Origin: Paenibacillus sp. An7 | GTDB lineage: Bacteria; Bacillota; Bacilli; Paenibacillales; Paenibacillaceae | NCBI RefSeq assembly: GCF_009870785.1 | Contig: NZ_WTWX01000001.1 | Span: 454,065-518,064, forward strand | Length of the DNA stretch: 64,000 nucleotides | Direction: 5' to 3' | Shown: positions 53,868 to 63,152 of the stretch, in pieces | How positions within the stretch are numbered: the stretch's first letter is position 1 | How the letters are laid out: every line of letters begins with the position of its first letter | Translations under genes and position numbers: made by a program | Notes under the pieces: generated by a model | The model's database searches: none | What the model saw: the letters and a program-made list of their open reading frames with translations, nothing else | What the model was told of the DNA's origin: nothing

Positions 53868-55364
53868 ATGAAAAACCAGTACACTTCCTATGATGCCGTA
53901 GGACTTGCTGAGCTCATCAGAGCCCGGGAAACTTCACCTGCCGAGTTAGTTCAAGTTGCAATAGAACAAGTAGAAAAACAAAATTCAAAAGTAAATGCCG
54001 TAGTACATACAAGATATGAACAAGCTTTGAAAGAAGCTGAACAGGTGAGCATTATGGAACAGCCTTTTGCAGGCGTTCCTATTTTGTTAAAAGACATTTC
54101 CCAAGCCATTGCCGGCGAACCGCTCACCTCTGGATCTAAGCTGTTTACACAGCATAAACCTTTATATGATTCTCATTTCGTTGCCAAGTTAAGAAAAGCC
54201 GGCTTTATTCCGATCGGGCATACGAATACACCGGAATTTGGCCTCAAAAATATTACGGAACCAAAGCTGCACGGACCTGCTCGGAATCCATGGAACACCA
54301 TGCACTCCCCTGGCGGTTCCAGCGGAGGTTCCGCAGCGGCCGTTGCGTCTGGAATGGTTCCAATCGCAGGTGCAAGTGATGGCGGAGGATCCATTCGTAT
54401 TCCTGCATCATTCAGCGGACTCTTCGGACTTAAACCGACCCGAGGACGTACACCGGTTGGCCCTGGCGTTGGTAGACAATGGCAAGGAGCCTCCATCGAT
54501 TTTGCCTTATCCAAGACAGTTAGAGATAGTGCTGCTCTTCTCGATGTACTCCAAGTCATTCAGAATGAAGCTGCTTTTCAAGTTCCGCTATATCCTGGGC
54601 GTTATCTCGAAGATATGTATGCGCCGCTTAAACGTAAATACCGTATTGCATATACCACCACCTCACCTGTAGGTACACCTGTGAGTGAAGAGGCTATTGA
54701 AGCAGTACACAAACTGGTTCGCTTTTTAGAATCTGAAGGACATGTTGTTGAAGAAAAATTAAGCCCTGTAAATGGGGTCCGTCTGATGGAGAACTATTAC
54801 ATGATGAACAGCGGTGAAATGGCCGCTATGGTTCTTGGCATGGAACGCGGACTTGGCAGATCCATTACTGCGGAAGATATCGAAATCGAAGGCTGGGTTC
54901 TGCTTGAAGCAGGACGTAAGTTATCTGCAGCTGAATTTGTACACAGCTTAGCGGAATGGGATGTTGCTGCTGCTCAGATGAGTACGATTTATGATCGGTA
55001 CGATTTTTACATTACACCGACTAATGCTTATCCGGCGCCGCTTGTGGGTGAACTTACGCCTGGACCAGAACAGATCCAGCATTTGCTTACTGTCAGCGAT
55101 TTATCAAAGGCTAAACAACAGGAACTTATCTATGAAATGTTCCTTCCAAGCTTGACCTATACCCCTTTTACACAGTTAGCTAATCTGACAGGTAATCCAG
55201 CGATGAGTCTTCCTATTCATCTGACTGAATCAGGACTTCCCATCGGCGTACAAGTGATGACCGCAAAGGGGCACGAGAATGAGCTGTTTACCTTAGCTTC
55301 CTTACTTGAAAATTCATCACTTTGGGTAGATCTCATGGACAATCCCATGTTGAAAAATGAATAG
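53868..55364 (+). CDS. Amidase signature-family enzyme
   Basis: A 498-residue amidase. The amidase signature is GGSSGGSAAAVASGMVPIAG, followed by SDGGGSIRIPASFSGLFGLK, containing the cis-Ser and nucleophilic Ser; the catalytic Lys is in VPILLKDISQ. It hydrolyses amide bonds; relatives act on 6-aminohexanoate dimers, acylamides or are GatA-like. ATG 53868 has AAAGGAT 8 nt upstream; the open frame reaches back through the transporter terminator and is not the real start. It is 9 nt upstream of the phosphopantetheinyl transferase gene, suggesting co-transcription. Confidence 0.92.
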   Translation: MKNQYTSYDAVGLAELIRARETSPAELVQVAIEQVEKQNSKVNAVVHTRYEQALKEAEQVSIMEQPFAGVPILLKDISQAIAGEPLTSGSKLFTQHKPLYDSHFVAKLRKAGFIPIGHTNTPEFGLKNITEPKLHGPARNPWNTMHSPGGSSGGSAAAVASGMVPIAGASDGGGSIRIPASFSGLFGLKPTRGRTPVGPGVGRQWQGASIDFALSKTVRDSAALLDVLQVIQNEAAFQVPLYPGRYLEDMYAPLKRKYRIAYTTTSPVGTPVSEEAIEAVHKLVRFLESEGHVVEEKLSPVNGVRLMENYYMMNSGEMAAMVLGMERGLGRSITAEDIEIEGWVLLEAGRKLSAAEFVHSLAEWDVAAAQMSTIYDRYDFYITPTNAYPAPLVGELTPGPEQIQHLLTVSDLSKAKQQELIYEMFLPSLTYTPFTQLANLTGNPAMSLPIHLTESGLPIGVQVMTAKGHENELFTLASLLENSSLWVDLMDNPMLKNE

Positions 55365-55373
55365 GGTGTGACG

Positions 55374-56099
55374 ATGGATATTTGGTCTGTGTATCTCCGT
55401 CCCATATTAGAATCAGGTAAAGACTGGATGCAAATCTTACCCTTCATGAATGCTCAGCTGCAAGCTAAGATTCAGAAGTTTCGTCAGCCAGAAGATCAGC
55501 TGCGCACCCTTTGCGGTGAACTCCTTCTGCAAAAACATGCTTTGGAGCGGTGGGGAATCTCCCCCTCTGAGCTTGTTAAGAAATATAATGCTTATGGTAA
55601 ACCGGAACTTGCAGAGTATCCTTCATATCACTATAACATCTCTCATTCTGGGGACTGGGTCGTAGCCGCTTTTGCTAACAAGCCGGTTGGAATCGATATG
55701 GAGACGAAGGCTAATCCCGTGGATATTTCTATTGCCGAGCGTTTCTTTACTCCTTCTGAAGTCAGCTTGCTTCGGGAACAAAACGAGGAACAGCAGCAAT
55801 CTCTTTTTTACGAACTGTGGACGCTAAAGGAAAGTTATATAAAAGCAGAAGGTTCGGGGCTCTCGATCCCACTTGACTCTTTTTCGTTTGAATTCAGGGA
55901 GCAAAATCAAGAGCATAATAACAAAGAGAATAATAACGTAAAGTTTTATCGTTCGGGTAAACTAGATACCCGCTGGTATTTTAAGCAATATAGGATTGAT
56001 CCCGGGTATGCTCTTGCCGTAGGTGGGCGTGAGCCAGACTTTCCGGAACAAGTTGAAGCTGTTCGTTGGGATAAACTGATTTCAGTTATTTGCAAATAG
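55374..56099 (+). CDS. 4'-phosphopantetheinyl transferase (Sfp type)
   Basis: A 241-residue transferase that moves phosphopantetheine from CoA to carrier proteins of non-ribosomal peptide and polyketide synthases. The Sfp motifs are seen: NISHSGDWVVAAF, VGIDMETKA (Asp and Glu for Mg) and ELWTLKESYIKAEGSGLS (Trp, Lys-Glu). ATG 55374 is favoured over GTG 55368 by AGGGTG spacing. It has the length and pattern of Sfp rather than the small AcpS. It lies directly after the amidase gene. Its partner synthases are not in the window. Confidence 0.92.
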   Translation: MDIWSVYLRPILESGKDWMQILPFMNAQLQAKIQKFRQPEDQLRTLCGELLLQKHALERWGISPSELVKKYNAYGKPELAEYPSYHYNISHSGDWVVAAFANKPVGIDMETKANPVDISIAERFFTPSEVSLLREQNEEQQQSLFYELWTLKESYIKAEGSGLSIPLDSFSFEFREQNQEHNNKENNNVKFYRSGKLDTRWYFKQYRIDPGYALAVGGREPDFPEQVEAVRWDKLISVICK

Positions 56100-56137
56100 T
56101 AAGTATAATAGTAAGTGTATTGTCATGATAAAAAGCT

Positions 56138-56181
56138 AGGCGTAGTGCAGAGGTTGAAGTCCCTTGCACTACGCCTATTTG
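56138..56181 (+). terminator. Terminator after the phosphopantetheinyl transferase gene
   Basis: A 12-bp perfect stem AGGCGTAGTGCA / TGCACTACGCCT followed by ATTTGTT. Confidence 0.75.
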
Positions 56182-56253
56182 TTACATACTTATGGACCGA
56201 TATTAGTGTACTATAACAGTCTCTTTACATCGTCTCACAGCAATGTGTCACTG

Positions 56254-57261
56254 TTACTGAGTACTTAAAATCAATTGGAAATTATTAATGAAACCATCCT
56301 CAGATATAAAAACTGGCGTGTATTCTTTAGATTCGAAATCATAATAATAGACACCTCTTTTATCATTTATCACCGATGTAACATATAGACCTTTTCCATC
56401 AACTGAAAAACTTGCTCCATCTACTTGCATTCTTTCAGGCGGTAATATGAACTCTTCTAACTCATGGGAACTAGCATGAATGGATACAGCTTTCGATTTT
56501 TCTTCAGAATTATATTCTTTGTCATAAATAGCAATTATCTTATTATCTATCCAATTTACCATCAGAATTTTTATCCAAGCATGCTCTGAAAAGAGCTGCT
56601 GTGTATCCGTAAATTTAAAATCGGTTTCATAGACAGAAAATAAAGGCATAGAATATTTATTTTCATCGGAACCAAATTGCTTTTCTATAACCTCACGATC
56701 TTGACTATAAGAAAAAGCGGAAATATATAATTTTTCTGTATCTGGATTTATCGTTATCGTTTCAACGTTGGTATCTTCATCTCCCCAATATGAAATCATA
56801 CCACTCTGTTTATCCAACATTCCTAAACGTAACACCCTATTTGAAGAAGCAATAAAAAAAACTTTTTCCTTAGTAGGTATGATTTGATTCACAGCACGTA
56901 AATTGGTTGTTAACTTGGTTTCTTCTTTTGTCTCTAGATTATAACTAAATATTTGATCATGCTTGTTATCATCGGTCTTAGTATAATAAACAATTTTATC
57001 ATTAGAACTGAAAGCACCTAATGGATACTGTGATGTATATGGGAAATTAAATATTTCTATTAGTTCTTTTGTTTTAGGAGCGTACTTGTAGATGGACGTT
57101 GTCATTTCATCTAGATCAGGCTGAATATAGGTCGTAGTTGTTATGGTTAAATAATCATCATTCTGTTCTATAAGATTATTTTTGCTACTACAGCCAACTA
57201 GTAAAAGTATAAGAACTACAGTAAGTAATAAACCTTTTACTAAGAATAATTTATGTTTCAT
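56254..57261 (-). CDS. Lipoprotein with beta-propeller-like repeats, function unknown
   Basis: A 335-residue lipoprotein with a strong signal helix (LLLTVVLILLLVGC, Cys near residue 24). The mature part shows repeats of a WD40/PD40-like type, such as KTDDNKHDQIFSYNLETKEE and MLDKQSGMISYWGDEDTN, ending with a DGKGLYVTSVINDKRGVYYY section. It is more AT-rich than its neighbours. I cannot assign a function. Single gene. Confidence 0.75.
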   Translation of the reverse strand: MKHKLFLVKGLLLTVVLILLLVGCSSKNNLIEQNDDYLTITTTTYIQPDLDEMTTSIYKYAPKTKELIEIFNFPYTSQYPLGAFSSNDKIVYYTKTDDNKHDQIFSYNLETKEETKLTTNLRAVNQIIPTKEKVFFIASSNRVLRLGMLDKQSGMISYWGDEDTNVETITINPDTEKLYISAFSYSQDREVIEKQFGSDENKYSMPLFSVYETDFKFTDTQQLFSEHAWIKILMVNWIDNKIIAIYDKEYNSEEKSKAVSIHASSHELEEFILPPERMQVDGASFSVDGKGLYVTSVINDKRGVYYYDFESKEYTPVFISEDGFINNFQLILSTQ

Positions 57262-57682
57262 AAGGTACTTAACCTAGAAATATCACTTTTTCCTGAATTC
57301 ATCGCAGACACTCTTTTCTATGTAATTTTTTTCATATAAATATAGTATATTACTTTTCATGCTTAAACAATGATTTTTTAAGAAACAAGGCAAGCTTCGG
57401 CCATTAGGAGACCACTTGTAAGCGATATTCTCCAAGATAATGAGTATCTAATCTTTTCTCTCTCCTTTACTGTAGATTCACATTGAATGAATTTCCCTCT
57501 TTTAAACCTGAATAAGACATAAATATAGTGTGATTCATACCACTGGACTTTAAGATGCGCTTATTATCTAATGTGAATTTTTCATATATTTAATTTTTAT
57601 AACTCTGTTTAATATGAACCAAAAAGAGATCCTCTTCAGCAGCCGATCTGTCAAAGAAAATCTCTTTATTTTGCTCTACTCT
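57262..57682. other. Intergenic stretch without a recognised gene
   Basis: About 420 nt, AT-rich, between the lipoprotein gene and the acetyltransferase gene. No supported coding frame or known RNA element was seen; it should hold the lipoprotein promoter. Confidence 0.4.
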
Positions 57683-58165
57683 TTAGGTTACAAAATGTTG
57701 ACTTGGGTTGCCCGATTCTGGATGGAATTTCTCCCGAAACTGCCCATTGGTATAACCGCCAATTACTTTACGCCAGAAGGCTTGGGCTACCATATTCGTC
57801 CTCACCTGTGAAACTTTCCATTCCCCTTGAAAGCGGCTGAATAGTTCATTTGCTGCCCAAGTTCCTACTCCGCTGCGGCGATATTTTTGCATGACAAAAA
57901 ACTCAGTCATATAAAAGTCGCCATCCTTTTTACCGGAAAGCTTGTCCACTAGTGCAAAACCTGCGGGAGAAGAGCCATTTTTAATGAGAAAAGGATACTT
58001 GTCCGTATGAGTCCAGTAATCATCAAGATTCGGATAGTCAGGAAAAACACCATAAGAATCAACATCAATATCAAGATACTTCGTAAAATCATATAAATAG
58101 AACTGCATAAGATGACGTATTACTTGTTTTTGTTCACGCGGTACCATAATGAGGCTTAGTTCCAT
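57683..58165 (-). CDS. GNAT-family N-acetyltransferase
   Basis: A 160-residue acetyltransferase. The acetyl-CoA loop is in FVMQKYRRSGVGTWAANELF (R-x-x-G-x-G). The preceding strand GDFYMTEFFV and C-terminal KVIGGYTNGQF fit the GNAT fold. The substrate is unknown. AGAGGTGAT lies 5 nt before ATG 58165. Confidence 0.88.
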   Translation of the reverse strand: MELSLIMVPREQKQVIRHLMQFYLYDFTKYLDIDVDSYGVFPDYPNLDDYWTHTDKYPFLIKNGSSPAGFALVDKLSGKKDGDFYMTEFFVMQKYRRSGVGTWAANELFSRFQGEWKVSQVRTNMVAQAFWRKVIGGYTNGQFREKFHPESGNPSQHFVT

Positions 58166-58314
58166 ATCATATCACCTCTATTTTCTTCATATAAAGTAAC
58201 TATAAAGCTTTGGTTCAGACCGAGCAAGTCATAACCCTAGCGAATGTGGTAAAATAAGGACACTTGTTCTTACTCCTAAAGAAGACAATAGAAATAGTAA
58301 GGGGCGTACGAAAT

Positions 58315-59394
58315 ATGAATATTCAAAAGGAAACCGATCGTCGTAGACTTGATGAACGTGTAGTCACGATGCCCTGGTATGTTCAGCAGTTCATTGATTA
58401 CAAACTACCAGACCTCTCTCCTTCCACGCTGCTGGAGTATGTTCGAGATTATGATATGTTCTTCACTTGGCTAAGGGCTGAAGGTCTGTCTGAAGCCGAA
58501 TCAAATACAGGAGTGACTTTAAAAGAACTCGAGATGCTGCGCATGGAAAGTATTACGGGATATCGTATTTATCTAACGACCAAAAGAGAAGGAGCAAACT
58601 CTCGGATTACCGTGTCCCGTAAATTATCTTCACTCCGGTCTTTGTTCCATTATCTCAGCCAAATTGCCGAAGATGAAGAATTTTACCCCCTTCTTAAAAG
58701 AAATATTATGGCTAAAGTCGAAATCAAACGAGTTCACAAACCAAAAGATACGGCAGCTAAGCTGAAAGGAAAAATCCTAGAGGAAGATGAACTTCTTGAG
58801 TTCATTGGTTATATTTTAGAAGGGTACGCAAAGGATATGGAGAAAAATAAACAAGCTCTATATTCCCATGAGATGAACAAAGAGCGTGATGCTTGTATTG
58901 CCAGTTTAATTCTAAATTCAGGACTTCGCGTCTCAGAGATTGTAAATCTGAACATCGATGATCTTGATTTGAATAATAAGGTTCTCTATGTATACCGAAA
59001 AGGGAATAACGATGAAACGTTTAAGAATCCCGTCTATTACCGAGAACAGGCTAAAGATGATCTTCTAAACTATATGGAACTTCGTACTCTGCGGTATCGC
59101 ACTCCCAAAAAAGAAAAAGCACTTTTTGTCACCGTCCCCAATGGTCAAAAAGAAGGGAAACGAATGACAAAACGTGCGATTCAAGCGATGATTATCAAGT
59201 ACGCAAAAGGCTTTGGCAAGCCGTATTTAACAGTCCATAAATTACGACATTCTTTTGCCACCGATTATTATTTACAAAATGATATTTACAAAACAAAGGA
59301 ACAACTCGGACATGCTTCTACGGAAACAACAGAGGTTTACGCGCATCTCACAGATAAAACGATGTCTGAAGCGATTGAGCGAAGAGTAGATTAG
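58315..59394 (+). CDS. xerS: Tyrosine recombinase XerS
   Basis: A 359-residue tyrosine recombinase with the length and N-terminal pattern of XerS. The SAM-like N-terminal domain (from WYVQQFIDYKLPDLSPSTLL) is followed by the catalytic domain with Arg in LNSGLRVSEIVNL, Lys in YRKGNNDE, HKLRHSFATDY (His-x-x-Arg), LGHASTETTEVY (His) and the nucleophile Tyr in EVYAHLT. XerS works alone at an atypical dif site in some Bacillota, to resolve chromosome dimers. ATG 58315 has AAGGGGCG 9 nt upstream. Single gene. Confidence 0.93.
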   Translation: MNIQKETDRRRLDERVVTMPWYVQQFIDYKLPDLSPSTLLEYVRDYDMFFTWLRAEGLSEAESNTGVTLKELEMLRMESITGYRIYLTTKREGANSRITVSRKLSSLRSLFHYLSQIAEDEEFYPLLKRNIMAKVEIKRVHKPKDTAAKLKGKILEEDELLEFIGYILEGYAKDMEKNKQALYSHEMNKERDACIASLILNSGLRVSEIVNLNIDDLDLNNKVLYVYRKGNNDETFKNPVYYREQAKDDLLNYMELRTLRYRTPKKEKALFVTVPNGQKEGKRMTKRAIQAMIIKYAKGFGKPYLTVHKLRHSFATDYYLQNDIYKTKEQLGHASTETTEVYAHLTDKTMSEAIERRVD

Positions 59395-59518
59395 ACTCTT
59401 TTACTCTCATTTAATAACTTTCATATATTGCATCTAAGGCTGCCCTTTCGGGCAGCTTTTATGTTTTTCATTACACCTTCAGCATTACAGGGATATCACC
59501 ACAGATTCTATTCGATCA

Positions 59519-60781
59519 TCATCTTCCGAGCTTTAAAATTTCCACGGCATCGCCCGCTTGTAAACCTTTCTTGTCAGGAGGAATGATAATTAGACAATCA
59601 CTGTCCTTAATCGTCACCATGGCACTGGATTCATCTACTTTCGCTGGGAAAGCAAATACTTGTCCATTCTTTATTTCTACCTTTCCACGGACAAACCGCG
59701 TAAAGTTATTTACTTTGCTATAATCTGAACCTAAAAACGCAGTCCACCGCTGAAGATAAGGGTGTGCTGAGGCTTGCATCAGCTGCAGTGCCGGACGTAC
59801 AAAAAGTTCAAATCCAACAAAACAAGCACCCGGATTACCCGATAAGGCAAACAGTAGTTTATTCTGAATAAACGCAGCGGTCGTTACACTTCCTGGGCGC
59901 ATGGTTACTTTATTGAATAACATTTCTACCTCATCCTGCCGAACTAGATCCCCCATAATATCATAATCTCCAACGGATACACCGCCTGTAGTGATGACAA
60001 CATCATAGGTTGATAAAGCTTCCTGCAGTTTTTGCTCAGCCAGCTCCAATTCATCCACTATCGCACCAAGTAAATGAGGCTCGCCTCCCGCTTCCCTCAC
60101 CAAGGATTGAAGCATATAGCTGTTACTGTTGCGTATTTTTCCTGGCTCTAATTCTTCATCAATTCCGAGTAGTTCAGTTCCTGTAGCAAAAATCCCCACT
60201 TGAGGTTTTCTAAAAACAGGCACTTGATGAATACCGAACGTGGCCAGAACCGAGATTTCTCCTGCAGTAATCAAGGTGCCTTTTTTTACAAGTAAATCGC
60301 CTTCTGACACTTCGAGACCCACAGGCGTAATATTTGCTCCCTGCGTTGTGGGACGTTTAAATACTACATATGGTTTTCCTTCTACCTCGCACAATTCTGT
60401 CGCTTCAAGCATAACAACGGCATCCGCTCCGAATGGAACCTCAGCACCTGTCATAATACGCGCAGCGGTTCCTTCCACAATTTCCTTCTGTGAGGAATAA
60501 CCGCAGGGAATTTCGTCAATAATCGCAAGTTGAACCGTTTGATCACTGCTAGCTGTACTAATGTCCGCACTTCGGACAGCATATCCATCCATTCCTGATC
60601 TTCTAAAGAAAGGATAAGGATGCGGTGCGATTATATCTTGAGCAATAATGCGGCCATGCACATCCTCGATCCTTACCTGTTCTGTCTCGATTAATTTCAC
60701 CTTATTTGCTACAAGCTGCTGCGCAGCTTCTACCTGGATGGCTTTTCGATTAAATTTTGGATTGGTTTTATAATTACTCAT
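59519..60781 (-). CDS. moeA: Molybdopterin molybdenumtransferase MoeA
   Basis: A 420-residue enzyme that inserts molybdate into adenylated molybdopterin, the last step of molybdenum cofactor synthesis. The N-terminal part has FFRRSGMDGYAVRSADI; the catalytic MoCF-binding domain has VVITTGGVSVGDYD and LSGNPGACFVGFELFVRP. Molybdenum cofactor is needed by the xanthine dehydrogenase encoded in this window. The start ATG 60781 has AAGGAG 8 nt upstream. No other cofactor genes flank it. Confidence 0.94.
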   Translation of the reverse strand: MSNYKTNPKFNRKAIQVEAAQQLVANKVKLIETEQVRIEDVHGRIIAQDIIAPHPYPFFRRSGMDGYAVRSADISTASSDQTVQLAIIDEIPCGYSSQKEIVEGTAARIMTGAEVPFGADAVVMLEATELCEVEGKPYVVFKRPTTQGANITPVGLEVSEGDLLVKKGTLITAGEISVLATFGIHQVPVFRKPQVGIFATGTELLGIDEELEPGKIRNSNSYMLQSLVREAGGEPHLLGAIVDELELAEQKLQEALSTYDVVITTGGVSVGDYDIMGDLVRQDEVEMLFNKVTMRPGSVTTAAFIQNKLLFALSGNPGACFVGFELFVRPALQLMQASAHPYLQRWTAFLGSDYSKVNNFTRFVRGKVEIKNGQVFAFPAKVDESSAMVTIKDSDCLIIIPPDKKGLQAGDAVEILKLGR

Positions 60782-60949
60782 GTCATTTTCTCCTTGCTTT
60801 TATCTACTTGAATAAAGTGTATCTCCATCTCTTCCCCGTTGCAAGAAAGGAAAGAAGCGAGTATGGTCCATATACTGTTTTGATTAAATAAGCTATACAT
60901 GCATATTGTATGCTTTTTTATCTCACGCTACAAAAAGGAGGTGAAGGCG

Positions 60950-61258
60950 ATGCCATCTCAGAATGAAGAACACACCTGTGCTCTTTGCAAAAGAAAAGTT
61001 CCCGTTACGACCGTACATCATCTCACTCCTCGGGAAGAAGGCGGAAAAGACAAGCCTACAGCAGATCTATGTATTCCATGCCATAAACAGATCCATCATT
61101 TATTTACCAATCGAGAGTTAGTTGTACTCGGACTGACTACGATTGAAGCGCTTCTACAAGCACCAAAGATTGCCTCCTACGTTAAATGGATACGTAAACA
61201 GCCAGCTACCGTCATTCCTAAATCCAAGAAATCTAGACATGTACGCAAAGCCAAATGA
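60950..61258 (+). CDS. Small HNH-type zinc protein
   Basis: A 102-residue protein. It has two Cys pairs (CALCKRK and CIPCHKQIHH) flanking VHHLTPREEGGKDKPTADL, the layout of HNH nuclease-like domains with a beta-beta-alpha metal core; the second pair CxxC with following His-His fits. The C-terminus is basic (KSKKSRHVRKAK). ATG 60950 has AAGGAGG 7 nt upstream. It could be a DNA-binding or nicking protein; function unknown. Confidence 0.8.
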   Translation: MPSQNEEHTCALCKRKVPVTTVHHLTPREEGGKDKPTADLCIPCHKQIHHLFTNRELVVLGLTTIEALLQAPKIASYVKWIRKQPATVIPKSKKSRHVRKAK

Positions 61259-61266
61259 TAAAACAA

Positions 61267-61298
61267 AAAACCCGGACACTGCAAGGTATCCGGGTTTT
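61267..61298. terminator. Bidirectional terminator between convergent genes
   Basis: A 10-bp stem AAAACCCGGA / TCCGGGTTTT serving the HNH gene (plus) and the DUF4247 lipoprotein gene (minus). Confidence 0.85.
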
Positions 61299-61307
61299 AA
61301 CATTCTT

Positions 61308-62057
61308 CTATCTTCGTCTTGATATTCGGCCTGAACCGATCTTCGTCTTCGGTCTCGTGCTTTTCTTTGGTGAGCTGAAAATGCTCGATCCACTGCTTTT
61401 TCCTCTTTCAATCTTCCCTTTGGTCGACGAGCTTGAAGAAGAAGTGTCCCGATTAAGAATACTGCCGTTGTCCGTTTTTTTCGTGTTCGCTGATTCGCCA
61501 AGCCCTCTGCGAATAATGGAACCACTGCGTTTCGTAGTTAGCGGCGGGGCAATTTTTTTATCATTGTCTGTAGCTGTCCTGTATTGGCCCTGAGTCGGTG
61601 TATATGTTTTAGAGGAAGTGTATCCCCTGTAGTTGCCCGAGCCTCGCATTACATCAAAGATGCTGTCCAGAATAGAAGCCGTAATATATCCCTGTAAGAA
61701 AGAAGAACTATAATTACGCTGTACATATTCTTTAGAATCAACCTCGATCAGTGTATCTTCCGGCTGATCCGGATCTTGTTGCAAATGGTAGAGCTCATTT
61801 GGATACAAAAGAAACATTCGCTCTGTATCCACGGGTGACACTTCGTCCGGAGTTCGATCTTCCATCAGTTCATCGGCTACTTCCGGAACCGTAAGATTCG
61901 CCGCACGGTATACATAGGAAGTTGAATTACCACTGCTGTTCACCGATTCAAGCGGGTACGTATCTTTCACAGCAGGTGCGCCGCAGCCTGATAACAGAGA
62001 GACAAATAAACTGAGGACCAGTGTGATTTTTAAGATGTGCCAAAAACGCTTGTTCAT
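61308..62057 (-). CDS. DUF4247 lipoprotein
   Basis: A 249-residue lipoprotein with lipobox LLSGCGAP (Cys near residue 25). The DUF4247 core (YPLESVNSSGNSTSYVYRAA to about residue 150) is followed by a long, basic, Ser/Lys/Arg-rich tail (SSSSSSTKGKIERGKSSGSS) of low complexity. It ends the four-gene module with DUF4178, DUF350 and PspA. The tail is likely disordered and may touch the wall or membrane surface. TAGGAGAGG precedes the ATG. Confidence 0.88.
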   Translation of the reverse strand: MNKRFWHILKITLVLSLFVSLLSGCGAPAVKDTYPLESVNSSGNSTSYVYRAANLTVPEVADELMEDRTPDEVSPVDTERMFLLYPNELYHLQQDPDQPEDTLIEVDSKEYVQRNYSSSFLQGYITASILDSIFDVMRGSGNYRGYTSSKTYTPTQGQYRTATDNDKKIAPPLTTKRSGSIIRRGLGESANTKKTDNGSILNRDTSSSSSSTKGKIERGKSSGSSIFSSPKKSTRPKTKIGSGRISRRR

Positions 62058-62069
62058 GAATAACCTCTC

Positions 62070-62579
62070 CTAGGTTGCCCGAATAACTTTTACATCTGCC
62101 GGGAGGATATCTTCTCCTTCATACAGCATAAATCGACCGTTCTGCCATTCAATACGTAAGAGATGATTATCATCCGACTGAAACTGCCATACATGTTGTT
62201 CCCCATTTTGAGAAAATGGTGTCTTTCCTGCTGTCATTACATGACCCGCATATTGTTCTTCTAAATGATATTCTCTGTCATCCAGTTCGATCGTTGTCGG
62301 TACTTCCTCTGGATGATCCAGTCTTCCATCTATAGGGGTATATAATGCATAGATCAGACGTTCTCTTTCTTCAATATATAAATACGCAATTGTATTTCCG
62401 TCTTTCAGTGTAAGCAAAGCCGCATTTCTCCCTCGGTTTTGCACTTTCCCCGTTACTTCATAAGTAACAAGAGAAACCTCGCATATATCGCCCGGATTCA
62501 GCTGTAACATACTTTTCTCTGGAGCAGAAGGTTTGGGTTTAGATAATAAATTCGTTACTCTTTTCCATATACTCATCAT
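62070..62579 (-). CDS. DUF4178 protein
   Basis: A 169-residue soluble protein made of a beta-barrel-like DUF4178 domain: MLQLNPGDICEVSLVTYEVTG, then ALLTLKDGNTIAYLYIEERE, and a repeated fold ending HLLRIEWQNGRFMLYEGEDI. It precedes the DUF4247 gene by 12 nt. Proteins of this type occur with DUF350 membrane proteins and PspA in Bacillota. Function unknown. Confidence 0.88.
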   Translation of the reverse strand: MMSIWKRVTNLLSKPKPSAPEKSMLQLNPGDICEVSLVTYEVTGKVQNRGRNAALLTLKDGNTIAYLYIEERERLIYALYTPIDGRLDHPEEVPTTIELDDREYHLEEQYAGHVMTAGKTPFSQNGEQHVWQFQSDDNHLLRIEWQNGRFMLYEGEDILPADVKVIRAT

Positions 62580-62614
62580 TCATCGAACTCCTATTTCTAG
62601 TTGGAATAACTCGG

Positions 62615-63019
62615 TTACAGAGAGGCTGAGATGATTAGTGCCCCTACTAAGTGAAGTGTACCGGAGAACAGTCCATAGCCAATCTTCCCTTTTTGCATCC
62701 CACCGTCTATGTCAAAAGAAGCAAACTGGCGAATCATGGTGTGCACAACACCTTCGATCACAAGTAAAATAATAAATGAAACGACGGATACAATAAGTGC
62801 GTCTCCTAAATGATAAGATACCGAAATAGACGAGGATAAAATATAGCCCTGTGCAAACAACTTCATAATAAGCCTTGTTGTCACCGCCATATTGCCTGCT
62901 TTTACTTCTGTAAAATCTTTGTACTTCGTAAATAATGAATCAACATACATGAGAATAAACAGCAGTACTGCTCCTGAACCTGTCCATACCAGCATGCGTA
63001 CGATATCCATAAATTCCAT
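62615..63019 (-). CDS. DUF350 membrane protein
   Basis: About 134 residues with four membrane helices: MLVWTGSGAVLLFILMYVDSLF, LIMKLFAQGYILSSSISV, DALIVSVVSFIILLVIEGVV and a C-terminal LFSGTLHLVGALIISASL. This is the DUF350 (YjfL-like) pattern. ATG 63019 is chosen because GGAGG lies 12 nt upstream; ATG 63031 abuts that site, and the open frame to 63100 is not supported. Part of the PspA module. Confidence 0.87.
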   Translation of the reverse strand: MEFMDIVRMLVWTGSGAVLLFILMYVDSLFTKYKDFTEVKAGNMAVTTRLIMKLFAQGYILSSSISVSYHLGDALIVSVVSFIILLVIEGVVHTMIRQFASFDIDGGMQKGKIGYGLFSGTLHLVGALIISASL

Positions 63020-63152
63020 TAGATATAACATCCTCCAATAGTGACAGATAGCTCCCTCATGAAAAACGAAGGAGAAACTGCGTCGTTTCCCCTCCGTCAC
63101 ATGGAATAAAGCTTACACTCACTTTATTCATTTTTTATCATACTCATGATTG

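Noticed and set aside
57614-57811. Plus-strand open frame in the gap before the acetyltransferase gene
   Set aside because: It overlaps the 3' end of the GNAT gene on the other strand and has no supporting ribosome binding site.
58180-58216. Possible XerS recombination (dif-like) site upstream of xerS
   Set aside because: A short AACTATAA resemblance to atypical dif sites exists, but the rest does not match and a single short match is not enough.
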